NCBI GenBank assembly: GCA_043777315.1
Contig: JAYVPW010000171.1
Span: 1 to 15,186 of the forward strand
DNA: 15,186 nt
Direction of reading: 5' to 3'
Source of the DNA: CAIURC01 sp043777315
Lineage (GTDB): Bacteria; Verrucomicrobiota; Verrucomicrobiia; Chthoniobacterales; Chthoniobacteraceae
The notes under the pieces were generated by a model. That model saw nothing but the letters and a program-made list of their open reading frames with translations, was not told where the DNA came from and ran no database searches. Below, piece by piece: positions 1 through 8,183 of this stretch (positions are counted from its first letter, which is position 1; each line of letters opens with the position of its first letter). The position numbers and the translations under genes were made by a program.

Positions 1-1230
1 GACGGCGCGTTGAACCCGGCGAGCAACCTCGTCATCGACATGGCCGACCACCCGGATGGCATTTACCACTACACCTCCGTCAACATCCCGGCGGGCGTCA
101 CGGTGTCGTTCATTCCGAATGCGGGGAATAAGCCGGTGGTTTGGCTGGTGCAGGGGGATTGTCTAGTTAATGGGACAGTCAACATTTCGGGGAGTGGCAA
201 CGGAGGACAGCCGGGGCCTGGAGGGTATCGAGGTGGAAATGGCGGGGCACTGGCCTCTGCTGGAGAGGGGCCTGGTGGAGGAAGCGCAGGGGTAGCTGGC
301 GGCAACGCATCATTTGGAACAATCGGCAGCAATACAGGTGACGCATCAGGGCAGACTTACGGTAACGTTTTCATGTTGCCACTGATAGGTGGTTCAGGGG
401 GCGGTGGATCAACTAACCTACCAAAAGGTGGTAGTGGTGGTGGTGCCCTATTGATCGCCACCTCAAGTTCTATACAACTCAACGGACTCATCAATGGATC
501 CGGAGGAAATGGCATTCCAGATTATGCCGGAGGTGGTGGCAGCGGCGGTTCGGTAAGATTAGTTGGTAATGTCGTAGGAGGAATTGGAGCAGCACACATA
601 AATTGCAGCGGTGGGTATTTCAGCTATTACCACGGCCCTCTGGCTCAGGCTGGACAGGGACGGATTCGTATCGACTCTTACGACAACCGTTTTAGCGGCA
701 GCGTTACAGGCACTTTCACCCAAGGCTTCCAACCCATCATCCTCCCCGCACCCGGCCAAGGCATACAGTTAGCCACTCAAAGCGTCGGCGGGGTGGCGGT
801 GGCGGCGAATCCTTCCGGCGTGCTGGCGAATCCCGATGTCATCGTTCCGGCGCAGCAGACCAATCCGGTGTCGGTCGTCGTGAAATGCACGAATGTCGCG
901 CTCAACTCCGAGATCACCGTCGTGGTGCAACCGGCGAACGGAGCCGCGGTGCAGGCGGTCGGCCTCAACAACGCCGGCACCGCCGCCGCGAGCACCGCGA
1001 CGGTGTCGCTGAACATGCCGCGCGGCGGCGGGATCATTTACGCCAAAGCCGTCACCGGCATCGCTGGAATGGCGGCGAACGACGCCGAAACCAGGAGCCG
1101 TTCGCTGGCCGAGACCGGCTGGACGGCAGCCGGCGAGCGTTTCAAATCCATCGAAGTGACCGCCGCGCTCGGCGCGCCGCAGCGCATCGCCTACATCACC
1201 GAATCCGGCAAACGCTACGAGGCGAACTAA
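1..1230 (+). CDS. Glycine-rich secreted/surface protein, 5'-truncated by the window edge
   Basis: The reading frame is open from the first base, so the true start lies upstream and at least 409 codons are visible. The visible part begins with beta-rich sequence (VWLVQGDCLVNGTVNISGSG). A glycine/serine/asparagine-rich stretch of about 170 residues follows (GGSGGGG, GGSGGGALL, YAGGGGSGGSV), then a less repetitive C-terminal domain of about 160 residues ending in ITESGKRYEAN. This pattern suits a beta-helical or fibrous extracellular protein. No catalytic motif is visible, and I cannot name a family. The gly-rich segment (about 290-720) is much poorer in GC than the C-terminal part: by hand count about 51% for 301-660 against about 68% for 781-1080. 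It uses many GGT, AGT and AAT codons, unlike the neighbouring genes. The next gene starts within 200 bases on the same strand across a palindromic repeat. The CDS is secure; the function is unknown. Confidence 0.8.
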   Translation, partial: DGALNPASNLVIDMADHPDGIYHYTSVNIPAGVTVSFIPNAGNKPVVWLVQGDCLVNGTVNISGSGNGGQPGPGGYRGGNGGALASAGEGPGGGSAGVAGGNASFGTIGSNTGDASGQTYGNVFMLPLIGGSGGGGSTNLPKGGSGGGALLIATSSSIQLNGLINGSGGNGIPDYAGGGGSGGSVRLVGNVVGGIGAAHINCSGGYFSYYHGPLAQAGQGRIRIDSYDNRFSGSVTGTFTQGFQPIILPAPGQGIQLATQSVGGVAVAANPSGVLANPDVIVPAQQTNPVSVVVKCTNVALNSEITVVVQPANGAAVQAVGLNNAGTAAASTATVSLNMPRGGGIIYAKAVTGIAGMAANDAETRSRSLAETGWTAAGERFKSIEVTAALGAPQRIAYITESGKRYEAN

Positions 1231-1234
1231 ATTC

Positions 1235-3874
1235 GTGCGCGCGCGATTTTCTCCGGGTAGCGCACGCGTCCCGCGTGCTGGCGAAGGCGTCCCGCCGTCG
1301 CGAACTTTTTGCGCGTGCCGAACTCGGGAAGCGTGCCCGCCCATCCATTCGCCAGCGCCAGAAAGTTCGTTTCGGCGAGACGCCGAAACCAGCACGCGAG
1401 ACGCGTGCGCTACCCGGATTCTGACGCTCGCGCTGCTCCTGCTCCTCGTCCTTGTCTCACGCTCACCCGGGACAGAGGCCGATACTTTCTCGCCAGTCGT
1501 GAGCTACCAATACCTCGACTCCCTCGCCACTCCCAACACACCGACGACGATCCTCAGCCCCATCGTCAGCTACCAATACTTCGACTGGCTCGGGGATGAA
1601 AACGTGACGTTCCAAAACAGCGCCGCGGTCAGCTATTACTTCAGCGGCGGAGTCAGTGTGACCTTTCAAGGTCTCGTGCAAACGATCGCGGGCGCGCCAC
1701 TGCCCGGCGTGAGTGTGATTTTGAAACGATACGGCACCGTTTTCTGGCAAGGAGCCAGCGATGCGAATGGGCACTTCAATCCCGCCGCACTGCCGGCGAC
1801 CAATTTCACCGTGGAAGCGACCATGCCTGGCTTCCGTGATCTCCGCACGAATATCGCGGGCTACGCGGGCGGAAATGGGTCGCTCCTTTTGACCCTCGCT
1901 CCTCTGCCGGAGACCAATGCCTGCATCGAGATCAGCCGGAATCCTGCCCTCTCGGCGCTCGCCGCGAATGCCGTGGGGGCCAGCAAGTTGAAGGGTTATC
2001 TCAACGGAACTTTCACCGAAGAAATCACCCTCGAATCCGACCGCCCGACGGTGATCTTGACGCACGGCTGGAGAAGCAGCCCGGATGGTCCTGATGCGTG
2101 GGCGCTCGGCATGGCGGCGCTGATTCAAAGCCACAGTGCCCTATCGCCGAAGCCGAACATCGTGGTGTGGGATTGGACGGATGCAGCGCACGGTGGGCTG
2201 CTGAGCATCGTGGGAAAAATCGATGTCGCCGCAAAGCAAGGAGCGATGCTCGGCGAAGCCCTGCAGCAGGCGCTCGGGACGGGCTATCACCAGCATATTC
2301 ATTTCATCGGACATAGCCTCGGGACAATCGTGAACCGCTACGCCTGCGATTACGTCCACGCGGGGTTTCCAAGCCATCCCGGCTTTGCGGACGATCGGAG
2401 TTCCTTGAACGCGCCTTTTGCGTGGCTGGATGCGCTGACCACGCCGCACGTGACGCTGCTCGATGAGGCGGAGGTGGCGAACGCGGGCGGGAGCGCGGTG
2501 GTAACTTCGACCTACGCCGCGGGGGCTCTAACGTCTGGCGCGTCGTTTTCGGACGTAGCCAAAGCGGTGACCGGGAGCTTGAAGTCGCCACTGCCCGCCA
2601 AAGCTCATTGGATCGACAACTACATCTCAGCAGTTGGCATCCAGCACGATGAAGCGGTGAATGTGTGCCTGCTCAAGACGGCGCTGACACGGCTGAACCC
2701 GGTCGCCGCGCATGCGTATTCGTACGGCTGGTACGCTTCATCGATCCAGCCTTCACAGAGCTATCCGATTCCCATGCTCGGCTTTGGTCGATCTTTCGAA
2801 AAGGCGCTTACTTTTCCACCGGCCGGCACGGGAATGCAGCCGGGCAGTCTTTGGATCGAGAAGACTACAACCGCCGACCCGCTGGACTTGGCTTTGGACC
2901 CGCACCCTTTCGGCAACGAAGCGACACTCCTGCTCGCGGCGGCCTACACCGTGACGTTCGGCCCCAAAGTGGAGGAAGAAGCGGTCGTGCTCGCGAGCAA
3001 AGCCGTGCAGGCGGGAGAAGCCTCTGCGATCGCGCTCGCGGAGGGCGTGAACGAGCACGTGATCAAACCGCTGGACGATGCCGGGCGCGCGGTGATGGCA
3101 GGCTTCCAAGCCCGAGTCCACGCGGCCGGAGAATTCGGCGGAACGGTGATTTACAAAAGCGGGATGGTCGTTTCGCAGACGACGCAGAAAGCTGGGCGGC
3201 TGATCGATGCCACGGAAGATTACGCAGAGAACCTTTTCGGCTCGCTCTCGCCCGACAGTCTCCTTGCTGGACCTGGATCGGTTCCGTTTCTGGGAATTCG
3301 GCTCAAGACACAGGCCGTCGCGCCATCACCCAACGGGGGCTCAGCGGCAGGTTCCGGCAGCCAACCCGCGTATGCGTGGATGACGATCCGGGTGCCGGAC
3401 GACGCCGGGTTTCTGGCTTTTGATTTTACCGTCACCGGAGCGCCCAACGAAGACCGGATCGTCTGCGCGATCAACGAGGAGAACGTCTTCAATCTGCCCG
3501 CGAAGTATGCCCCGGACGGGGTTCCTTCGAGCACGGACTTGATCGATGTGTCGGCTTTCGCCGGGCAGGAGATCGAGCTGTTTTTCGGCCTCACGGGCGG
3601 GACTTCGACGAACTGTGAGGCGGCGATTGACGGCATCCGTTTCATCACCGTGCCGACCCCGAAAATCGCCCTCGCGCCTGCCGGAGGGAACGTCGCAATC
3701 AAATGGCCGGCAGCGGCGACGGGTTGGGTTTTGGAAACATCGGACTCGCTCGCGCCGGGAAGTTGGCAGGTCGTGCCGACGGGAGAAGGAGTCGTGGTGG
3801 ATCGGGGCGTGGCCACGCTGGAGCAGGCGGTGAGCGGGGCGCGGCGATTCTATCGGCTCCGGCGTGTTCAGTGA
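1235..3874 (+). CDS. Exported multidomain alpha/beta hydrolase (lipase-like), start uncertain
   Basis: Numbering is from GTG 1235 (879 residues). Residues 1-61 are Arg/Cys-rich and encoded by a palindromic repeat. A hydrophobic export signal follows (ILTLALLLLLVLVS, 62-75), so translation may really begin near ATT 1418 or CTG 1421; there is no in-frame ATG in this part. Three VSYQY-type repeats lie at about 86-138 (SPVVSYQYLD, SPIVSYQYFDW, AAVSYYFSGG). A carboxypeptidase-regulatory-like beta domain spans about 142-225 (PLPGVSVIL, SDANGHF). The alpha/beta hydrolase core runs from about 268 to 500, with HGW at 277-279 and the nucleophile elbow GHSLG at 359-363 (Ser361). Asp410 or Asp461 and His493 are candidates for the rest of the triad. 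A beta-sandwich-like region and a C-terminal domain ending GARRFYRLRRVQ complete the protein. The likely role is an extracellular or outer-envelope lipase/esterase; the substrate is unknown. Confidence 0.78.
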   Translation: MRARFSPGSARVPRAGEGVPPSRTFCACRTREACPPIHSPAPESSFRRDAETSTRDACATRILTLALLLLLVLVSRSPGTEADTFSPVVSYQYLDSLATPNTPTTILSPIVSYQYFDWLGDENVTFQNSAAVSYYFSGGVSVTFQGLVQTIAGAPLPGVSVILKRYGTVFWQGASDANGHFNPAALPATNFTVEATMPGFRDLRTNIAGYAGGNGSLLLTLAPLPETNACIEISRNPALSALAANAVGASKLKGYLNGTFTEEITLESDRPTVILTHGWRSSPDGPDAWALGMAALIQSHSALSPKPNIVVWDWTDAAHGGLLSIVGKIDVAAKQGAMLGEALQQALGTGYHQHIHFIGHSLGTIVNRYACDYVHAGFPSHPGFADDRSSLNAPFAWLDALTTPHVTLLDEAEVANAGGSAVVTSTYAAGALTSGASFSDVAKAVTGSLKSPLPAKAHWIDNYISAVGIQHDEAVNVCLLKTALTRLNPVAAHAYSYGWYASSIQPSQSYPIPMLGFGRSFEKALTFPPAGTGMQPGSLWIEKTTTADPLDLALDPHPFGNEATLLLAAAYTVTFGPKVEEEAVVLASKAVQAGEASAIALAEGVNEHVIKPLDDAGRAVMAGFQARVHAAGEFGGTVIYKSGMVVSQTTQKAGRLIDATEDYAENLFGSLSPDSLLAGPGSVPFLGIRLKTQAVAPSPNGGSAAGSGSQPAYAWMTIRVPDDAGFLAFDFTVTGAPNEDRIVCAINEENVFNLPAKYAPDGVPSSTDLIDVSAFAGQEIELFFGLTGGTSTNCEAAIDGIRFITVPTPKIALAPAGGNVAIKWPAAATGWVLETSDSLAPGSWQVVPTGEGVVVDRGVATLEQAVSGARRFYRLRRVQ
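1253..1417. repeat. Palindromic interspersed repeat, family GGGTAGCGCACGCG, copy 1
   Basis: The left arm (1253-1291) and the reverse complement of the right arm (1379-1417) agree at 34 of 39 positions, both starting CCGGGTAGCGCACGCGTC. About 87 bases lie between them. The same outer sequence recurs at 8034-8148. The element fills the space between the upstream stop codon and the signal-peptide codons of the lipase-like gene. It reads through in that gene's frame without a stop. No transposase is nearby, so any mobility would have to be supplied in trans. Confidence 0.85.
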
Positions 3875-3886
3875 GATGCGATATCG

Positions 3887-3904
3887 GCGGAGAGAGCACT
3901 CCGC
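3887..3904 (+). terminator. Possible intrinsic terminator after the lipase-like gene
   Basis: A 6-bp perfect stem GCGGAG/CTCCGC with a 6-base loop starts 12 bases after the stop codon. A pyrimidine-rich tract (ACACTTCTTCTTTTCTTC) follows. The stem is short and the T tract is interrupted by C, so this is only moderately convincing. The rest of the gap up to 4061 holds purine-rich sequence without a clear promoter or binding site. Confidence 0.4.
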
Positions 3905-4061
3905 ACACTTCTTCTTTTCTTCATCTCCCGCTCCTTCTTCGCTGTGGCTGCGAGGAAGATGAACACGAAGAAAAATGACGAAGATGGGAGGCTGACATCC
4001 CATCCGCGCGATTTAGCCTCCGCGCTCGAACGTCCCCGCCAACTCCCTGTCTCACCCCGCC

Positions 4062-5429
4062 ATGTCTCCAAAAACTGCCGCCTCGCTGGCGTGTCTCGTC
4101 GCTCTGCCGTGCTCACTTTTCGCCGCAAAGGACGAGCCGCCGAAGCGGGAGCTCGTGCTGAAGCCGATCCAGTTCGTCGAATACGATCTACCGAATGGCC
4201 TGCATGTGATCCTGCATGAAAATCACGCGTCGCCGGTGATCTCGAGCTACGTGCTTTATCATGTCGGGAGCAAAAACGAGCGGGCGGACCGGACGGGGTT
4301 CGCGCATTTTTTCGAGCATCTGATGTTCGAGGGCTCGGAGAATATTCCGCGGAGCCGGATCGACAAATACATCTCGGGCGCGGGCGGGAATCTGAACGCG
4401 AGTACGTCGTTCGACCAGACGGACTACTACTTCAATCTGCCGTCGAATCAGCTCGAGCTCGCGCTCTGGATCGAGTCGGAGCGGATGATGCACGCGAAGA
4501 TCGACGAGGCGGGTGTGGAGACGCAGCGGCAGGTGGTGAAGGAAGAAAAACGGCGCGGGGTGGACAATGCGCCGTACGGAACGCTCTTCGGAAATCTGGC
4601 GGCGCTGGTCTTCAAGGGGACGCCGTACGCGTGGGTGCCGATCGGCGCTTTTCAATACATCGACAAGGCGGGGATCGAGGAGTTCCGCGCTTTTTACAAA
4701 ACGAACTACATCCCGAACAACGCGACGCTCTCGATCGCGGGGGACATCAACTTAGACGAGACTAAGAAACTTGTGGCCGACTACTTCGGGCCGATCCCGC
4801 GCGGTGCGGAGATCGAGCGGCCGAATGTGGAGCTGCCGCCGCAGACCGCGCCGCAGAAGCTCGATGTGGCGAAGGACAACACGCCGCTGCCGGCGACGCT
4901 GCACGCGTGGCGTGCGCCGATCGAGACGGACCCGGAGGCGTATCCGATCGAGCTGCTCGGGAATATTTTGTCGAGCGGACGGAGCTCGCGGCTTTACAAA
5001 AGGCTGGTGGAAAAAGAGCAGGCGGCGCTGGAGGTGGAGGCGTTTCCGTATCTGCTGGAGAAGGCGGGAATGATCGGGGTCTTCGCGACCGGGCAGCGCG
5101 GCGTGACGCTGGAAACGCTCGACACATTGATCGACGAGGAGGTGGAGAAAGTGAAGGCCGAGGGCGTGACGGCGGCGGAGTTTGAGAAGGCGCTGAACCA
5201 GAAGGAGGCGGAGTTCGCGAGCGAGTTTGGGACGATGAAGAGCCGGGCGCAGAATCTGGCGCGCTACCACGTCTTTTTCGGCGACGCGAATCTCATCAAC
5301 ACAGAACTCTCGCGCTACATGGCGGTGAAGCGCGAAGACCTGCAGCGCGTGGCGCAAAAATACCTGACCAAGGAAACCGTGAACGTCCTCCGCTATCCCG
5401 TGCCGACCTCGCCGGAGGAGAAGAAGTAA
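4062..5429 (+). CDS. M16B family zinc metallopeptidase, active subunit, exported
   Basis: This 455-residue protein has an N-terminal signal (MSPKTAASLACLVALPCSLFA, likely cleaved near residue 21-22). The inverted zinc motif HxxEH is intact as HFFEH (His82, Glu85, His86). The distal zinc-ligand glutamate is in VVKEEKRRG at about 161-162, the spacing expected for M16. The N-terminal peptidase half carries LPNGLHVILHENHASPV, typical of bacterial M16B enzymes. The C-terminal half contains GNILSSGRSSRLYKRLV and resembles the Peptidase_M16_C domain. The length fits a single-chain half-clamshell that pairs with a second subunit. The next gene, 24 bases downstream, encodes a homologue lacking the zinc motif, so the pair probably forms a periplasmic heterodimer that degrades peptides. 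There is no Shine-Dalgarno motif before the ATG, which is placed right before the signal peptide. Codon use is strongly G-ending. Confidence 0.93.
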   Translation: MSPKTAASLACLVALPCSLFAAKDEPPKRELVLKPIQFVEYDLPNGLHVILHENHASPVISSYVLYHVGSKNERADRTGFAHFFEHLMFEGSENIPRSRIDKYISGAGGNLNASTSFDQTDYYFNLPSNQLELALWIESERMMHAKIDEAGVETQRQVVKEEKRRGVDNAPYGTLFGNLAALVFKGTPYAWVPIGAFQYIDKAGIEEFRAFYKTNYIPNNATLSIAGDINLDETKKLVADYFGPIPRGAEIERPNVELPPQTAPQKLDVAKDNTPLPATLHAWRAPIETDPEAYPIELLGNILSSGRSSRLYKRLVEKEQAALEVEAFPYLLEKAGMIGVFATGQRGVTLETLDTLIDEEVEKVKAEGVTAAEFEKALNQKEAEFASEFGTMKSRAQNLARYHVFFGDANLINTELSRYMAVKREDLQRVAQKYLTKETVNVLRYPVPTSPEEKK

Positions 5430-5453
5430 CCGCCACCCATCGACTCACGACCC

Positions 5454-6866
5454 ATGAAAACTTCGCTCCTTTTTGCGGCCTCGGCCGCGCTGTTCACCTC
5501 GTCGCTTTCGGCCGAAATCGACCGCACCAAAAAACCCGAACCCGCGCCCGCGCCGGCGGCGTCGTTCCCGGATTATCAGCTCCGCGAGCTCGCGAACGGG
5601 CTCAAGGTTTTCGTCATCGAGGACGACCGCAAACCGACGGTGACCTTCCGGCTGCTGATCAAATCCGGCTCGCTTTTCGACGGCGAAAAGACGGGCCTCG
5701 CGGGCTTCGTCGCGGGTCTGCTCAATCGCGGGACGACCACTCGCGACGCGGCGACTTTTGCCGCCGAGACGGACTTCATCGGGATGAAGCTGGAAGCCGC
5801 CGCGGGCTCGGATGCGATCGCGGTGAGCGCGGGTGGGCTGACGACTTACACCGACAAGATCATCGAGCTGTTCAGCGATGCGGTGCTGCATCCGGCATAT
5901 CCCGCGGAACAGTTTGCGAAGGAGCAAAAGAAGGCGCTTTCCGCGCTCGCCGCGGAGAAGCAGGAGCCCGCGCAACTGGCCGCGAAGCTAGCGGGCAAGC
6001 TGATCTACGGCGCATTCCCGTACGGCGCGTATCGCACGCCGGAGACGGTCCAGAGGATCACGCGCGACGATCTCGCGGCGTTTCATCGGGACCATTTTCT
6101 GCCGAACAATGCGACACTCGCGATCGTCGGCGACGTGAAGACGGACGACATCATCGCGCGGGTGGAAAAGGCGCTGGCAGCGTGGAAATCCGGCGAGGTG
6201 AAGCAGGAGAAATTTGCCGCCGCGCCGAAGATCGAGGGCGTGACGGTGCATCTGGTGAACCGTCCGGGATCGGTCCAATCGAACATCCTCATCGCCGAGC
6301 CCGGACCGGCGCGGGACAGCGGCAACACGCCGGAACTCAACGTGCTGAACGCGACGCTCGGCGGCGGATTTTCCGGCCGTCTGTTCCAAAACCTGCGCGA
6401 GAAACACGGCTGGACCTACGGCGCGTATTCCGCGTTCGACCCGCGGAAATTCGCGGGTTCATTCGAGGCCACCGCCGAGACGCGCAACGATGTCACGCAC
6501 CTCGCGATCGTTGAAGCTTTGAAGGAAATGGCGAGGCTGCGGGACGAGCCGGTGCCGGACGCGGAGCTCGAACTCCAGCGCCAATACAACATCGGCAATT
6601 ATCTGCTGAGCCTTGAAAATACGGGCCGCACGGCGCAGCGCGTTCAGGACATCGATCTCTACGGTTTGCCCGCCGATTTTTACAAAACCTACGCCAAGCG
6701 GATGGAAGCGGTGACGCCCGCCGTGCTCGCCGATTTGGCGAAGAAATATCTCAGCGTGGAGAACGTGGCGATCACGGTGGTCGGCGAGGCGAAGGAGATT
6801 CAGCCGGAGCTGGAGAAGATCGGGAAGGTGTTCGTTTATGACACCGATCTGAAGCTGGTGAAGTAG
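5454..6866 (+). CDS. M16B family inactive partner subunit, exported
   Basis: This 470-residue protein has a clear signal peptide (MKTSLLFAASAALFTSSLSA, cleavage after residue 20) and a short Pro/Ala-rich linker. It has the M16 fold signature (LANGLKVFVIEDDRKPTV), but the zinc site is gone. The segment TGLAGFVAGLLNRGT (80-94) aligns with TGFAHFFEHLMFEGS of the upstream gene, with Gly84, Ala87 and Gly88 replacing His, Glu and His. The C-terminal half keeps FSGRLFQNLREKHGWTYGAY (306-325), the Arg/Tyr-bearing element that inactive M16B subunits typically supply for substrate binding. It is therefore most likely the non-catalytic half of a heterodimer with the preceding protein. gluQ starts 42 bases downstream on the same strand, so the three genes may be cotranscribed. 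Confidence 0.92.
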   Translation: MKTSLLFAASAALFTSSLSAEIDRTKKPEPAPAPAASFPDYQLRELANGLKVFVIEDDRKPTVTFRLLIKSGSLFDGEKTGLAGFVAGLLNRGTTTRDAATFAAETDFIGMKLEAAAGSDAIAVSAGGLTTYTDKIIELFSDAVLHPAYPAEQFAKEQKKALSALAAEKQEPAQLAAKLAGKLIYGAFPYGAYRTPETVQRITRDDLAAFHRDHFLPNNATLAIVGDVKTDDIIARVEKALAAWKSGEVKQEKFAAAPKIEGVTVHLVNRPGSVQSNILIAEPGPARDSGNTPELNVLNATLGGGFSGRLFQNLREKHGWTYGAYSAFDPRKFAGSFEATAETRNDVTHLAIVEALKEMARLRDEPVPDAELELQRQYNIGNYLLSLENTGRTAQRVQDIDLYGLPADFYKTYAKRMEAVTPAVLADLAKKYLSVENVAITVVGEAKEIQPELEKIGKVFVYDTDLKLVK

Positions 6867-6908
6867 GTCGTCGATGCAGGCGCGTCACCATCGGGAATCT
6901 GCGTCGCC

Positions 6909-7772
<864 letters not shown>

Positions 7773-7774
7773 TG

Positions 7775-7840
7775 TGGAGGGAAGCGCGCCGTCGCTTCCG
7801 CGTTGGCGCGGACCCGGCATCGACGGCGCGATGCCCTCCA
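7775..7840. repeat. Palindromic repeat, family TGGAGGG...CCCTCCA, copy 1
   Basis: The element begins 2 bases after the gluQ stop codon. Its outer arms are TGGAGGGAAGCGCGCCGTCG and, as reverse complement, TGGAGGGCATCGCGCCGTCG. These agree at 18 of 20 positions, with a 26-base centre. A second copy forms the 5' coding end of gspE at 12241-12308. A transcript would fold into a strong hairpin here, so it may act as a terminator for gluQ. Confidence 0.85.
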
Positions 7841-7991
7841 GCCTTAGAGACTGTGTGATAAGTGCGGGCGACCCTTGGAGCGCACCGCTCCGTCGGTGCC
7901 CGAACGGGTTATTTTAAGAACTCGCGCCGACGGAGCGGCGCGCTCCAGGGTGAGGGTCGCCGGGGTTCCCGACTTTTTTACACAGCCTTAG
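7841..7991. repeat. MITE-like imperfect inverted repeat between gluQ and the MFS gene
   Basis: Long arms face each other. The left arm contains CTGTGTGATAAGTGCGGG (7851-7868) and GGAGCGCACCGCTCCGTCGG (from 7877). The right arm, as reverse complement, contains CTGTGTAAAAAAGTCGGG (7985-7968) and GGAGCGCGCCGCTCCGTCGG (7947-7928). The heptamer GCCTTAG occurs on both sides (7841-7847 and 7985-7991), partly overlapping the right terminus. It could be a target-site duplication, although the fit with the arm ends is not exact. No coding capacity is seen. A related arm appears at the right edge of the window. Confidence 0.75.
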
Positions 7992-8033
7992 CGCGGCGCG
8001 GTGTCGCGAGGGAATTGCTGATGGAATGGGGCC

Positions 8034-8148
8034 GGGTAGCGCACGCGCCCTCGCGTGCTGTCATCGGCACCCTCGCCGATGATCCGCGCCTCGGAAGAGT
8101 GCCCGGCGAGGGCGCCGGCCACCACACGCGAGGGCGCGTGCGCTACCC
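8034..8148. repeat. Palindromic interspersed repeat, family GGGTAGCGCACGCG, copy 2
   Basis: The 24-base arms are perfectly complementary at 8034-8057 and 8125-8148 and start GGGTAGCGCACGCGCCCTCG. A second inner complementary pair (GGCACCCTCGCC / GGCGAGGGCGCC) follows. The outer 14 bases are identical to the repeat at 1253-1417. It lies 35 bases beyond the stop codon of the minus-strand MFS gene and could terminate transcription arriving from either side. Confidence 0.85.
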
Positions 8149-8183
8149 ATCGGAACGGACCGGTCGATTAAATCAGCGGTTCC

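Noticed and set aside
3905..4061. A promoter before the M16 genes (CTGACA near 3992)
   Set aside because: No -10 box lies at a suitable distance, so the match is not distinguishable from chance.
7841..7991. A complete insertion sequence
   Set aside because: There is no transposase reading frame within or next to the arms; only a short non-autonomous element is supported.
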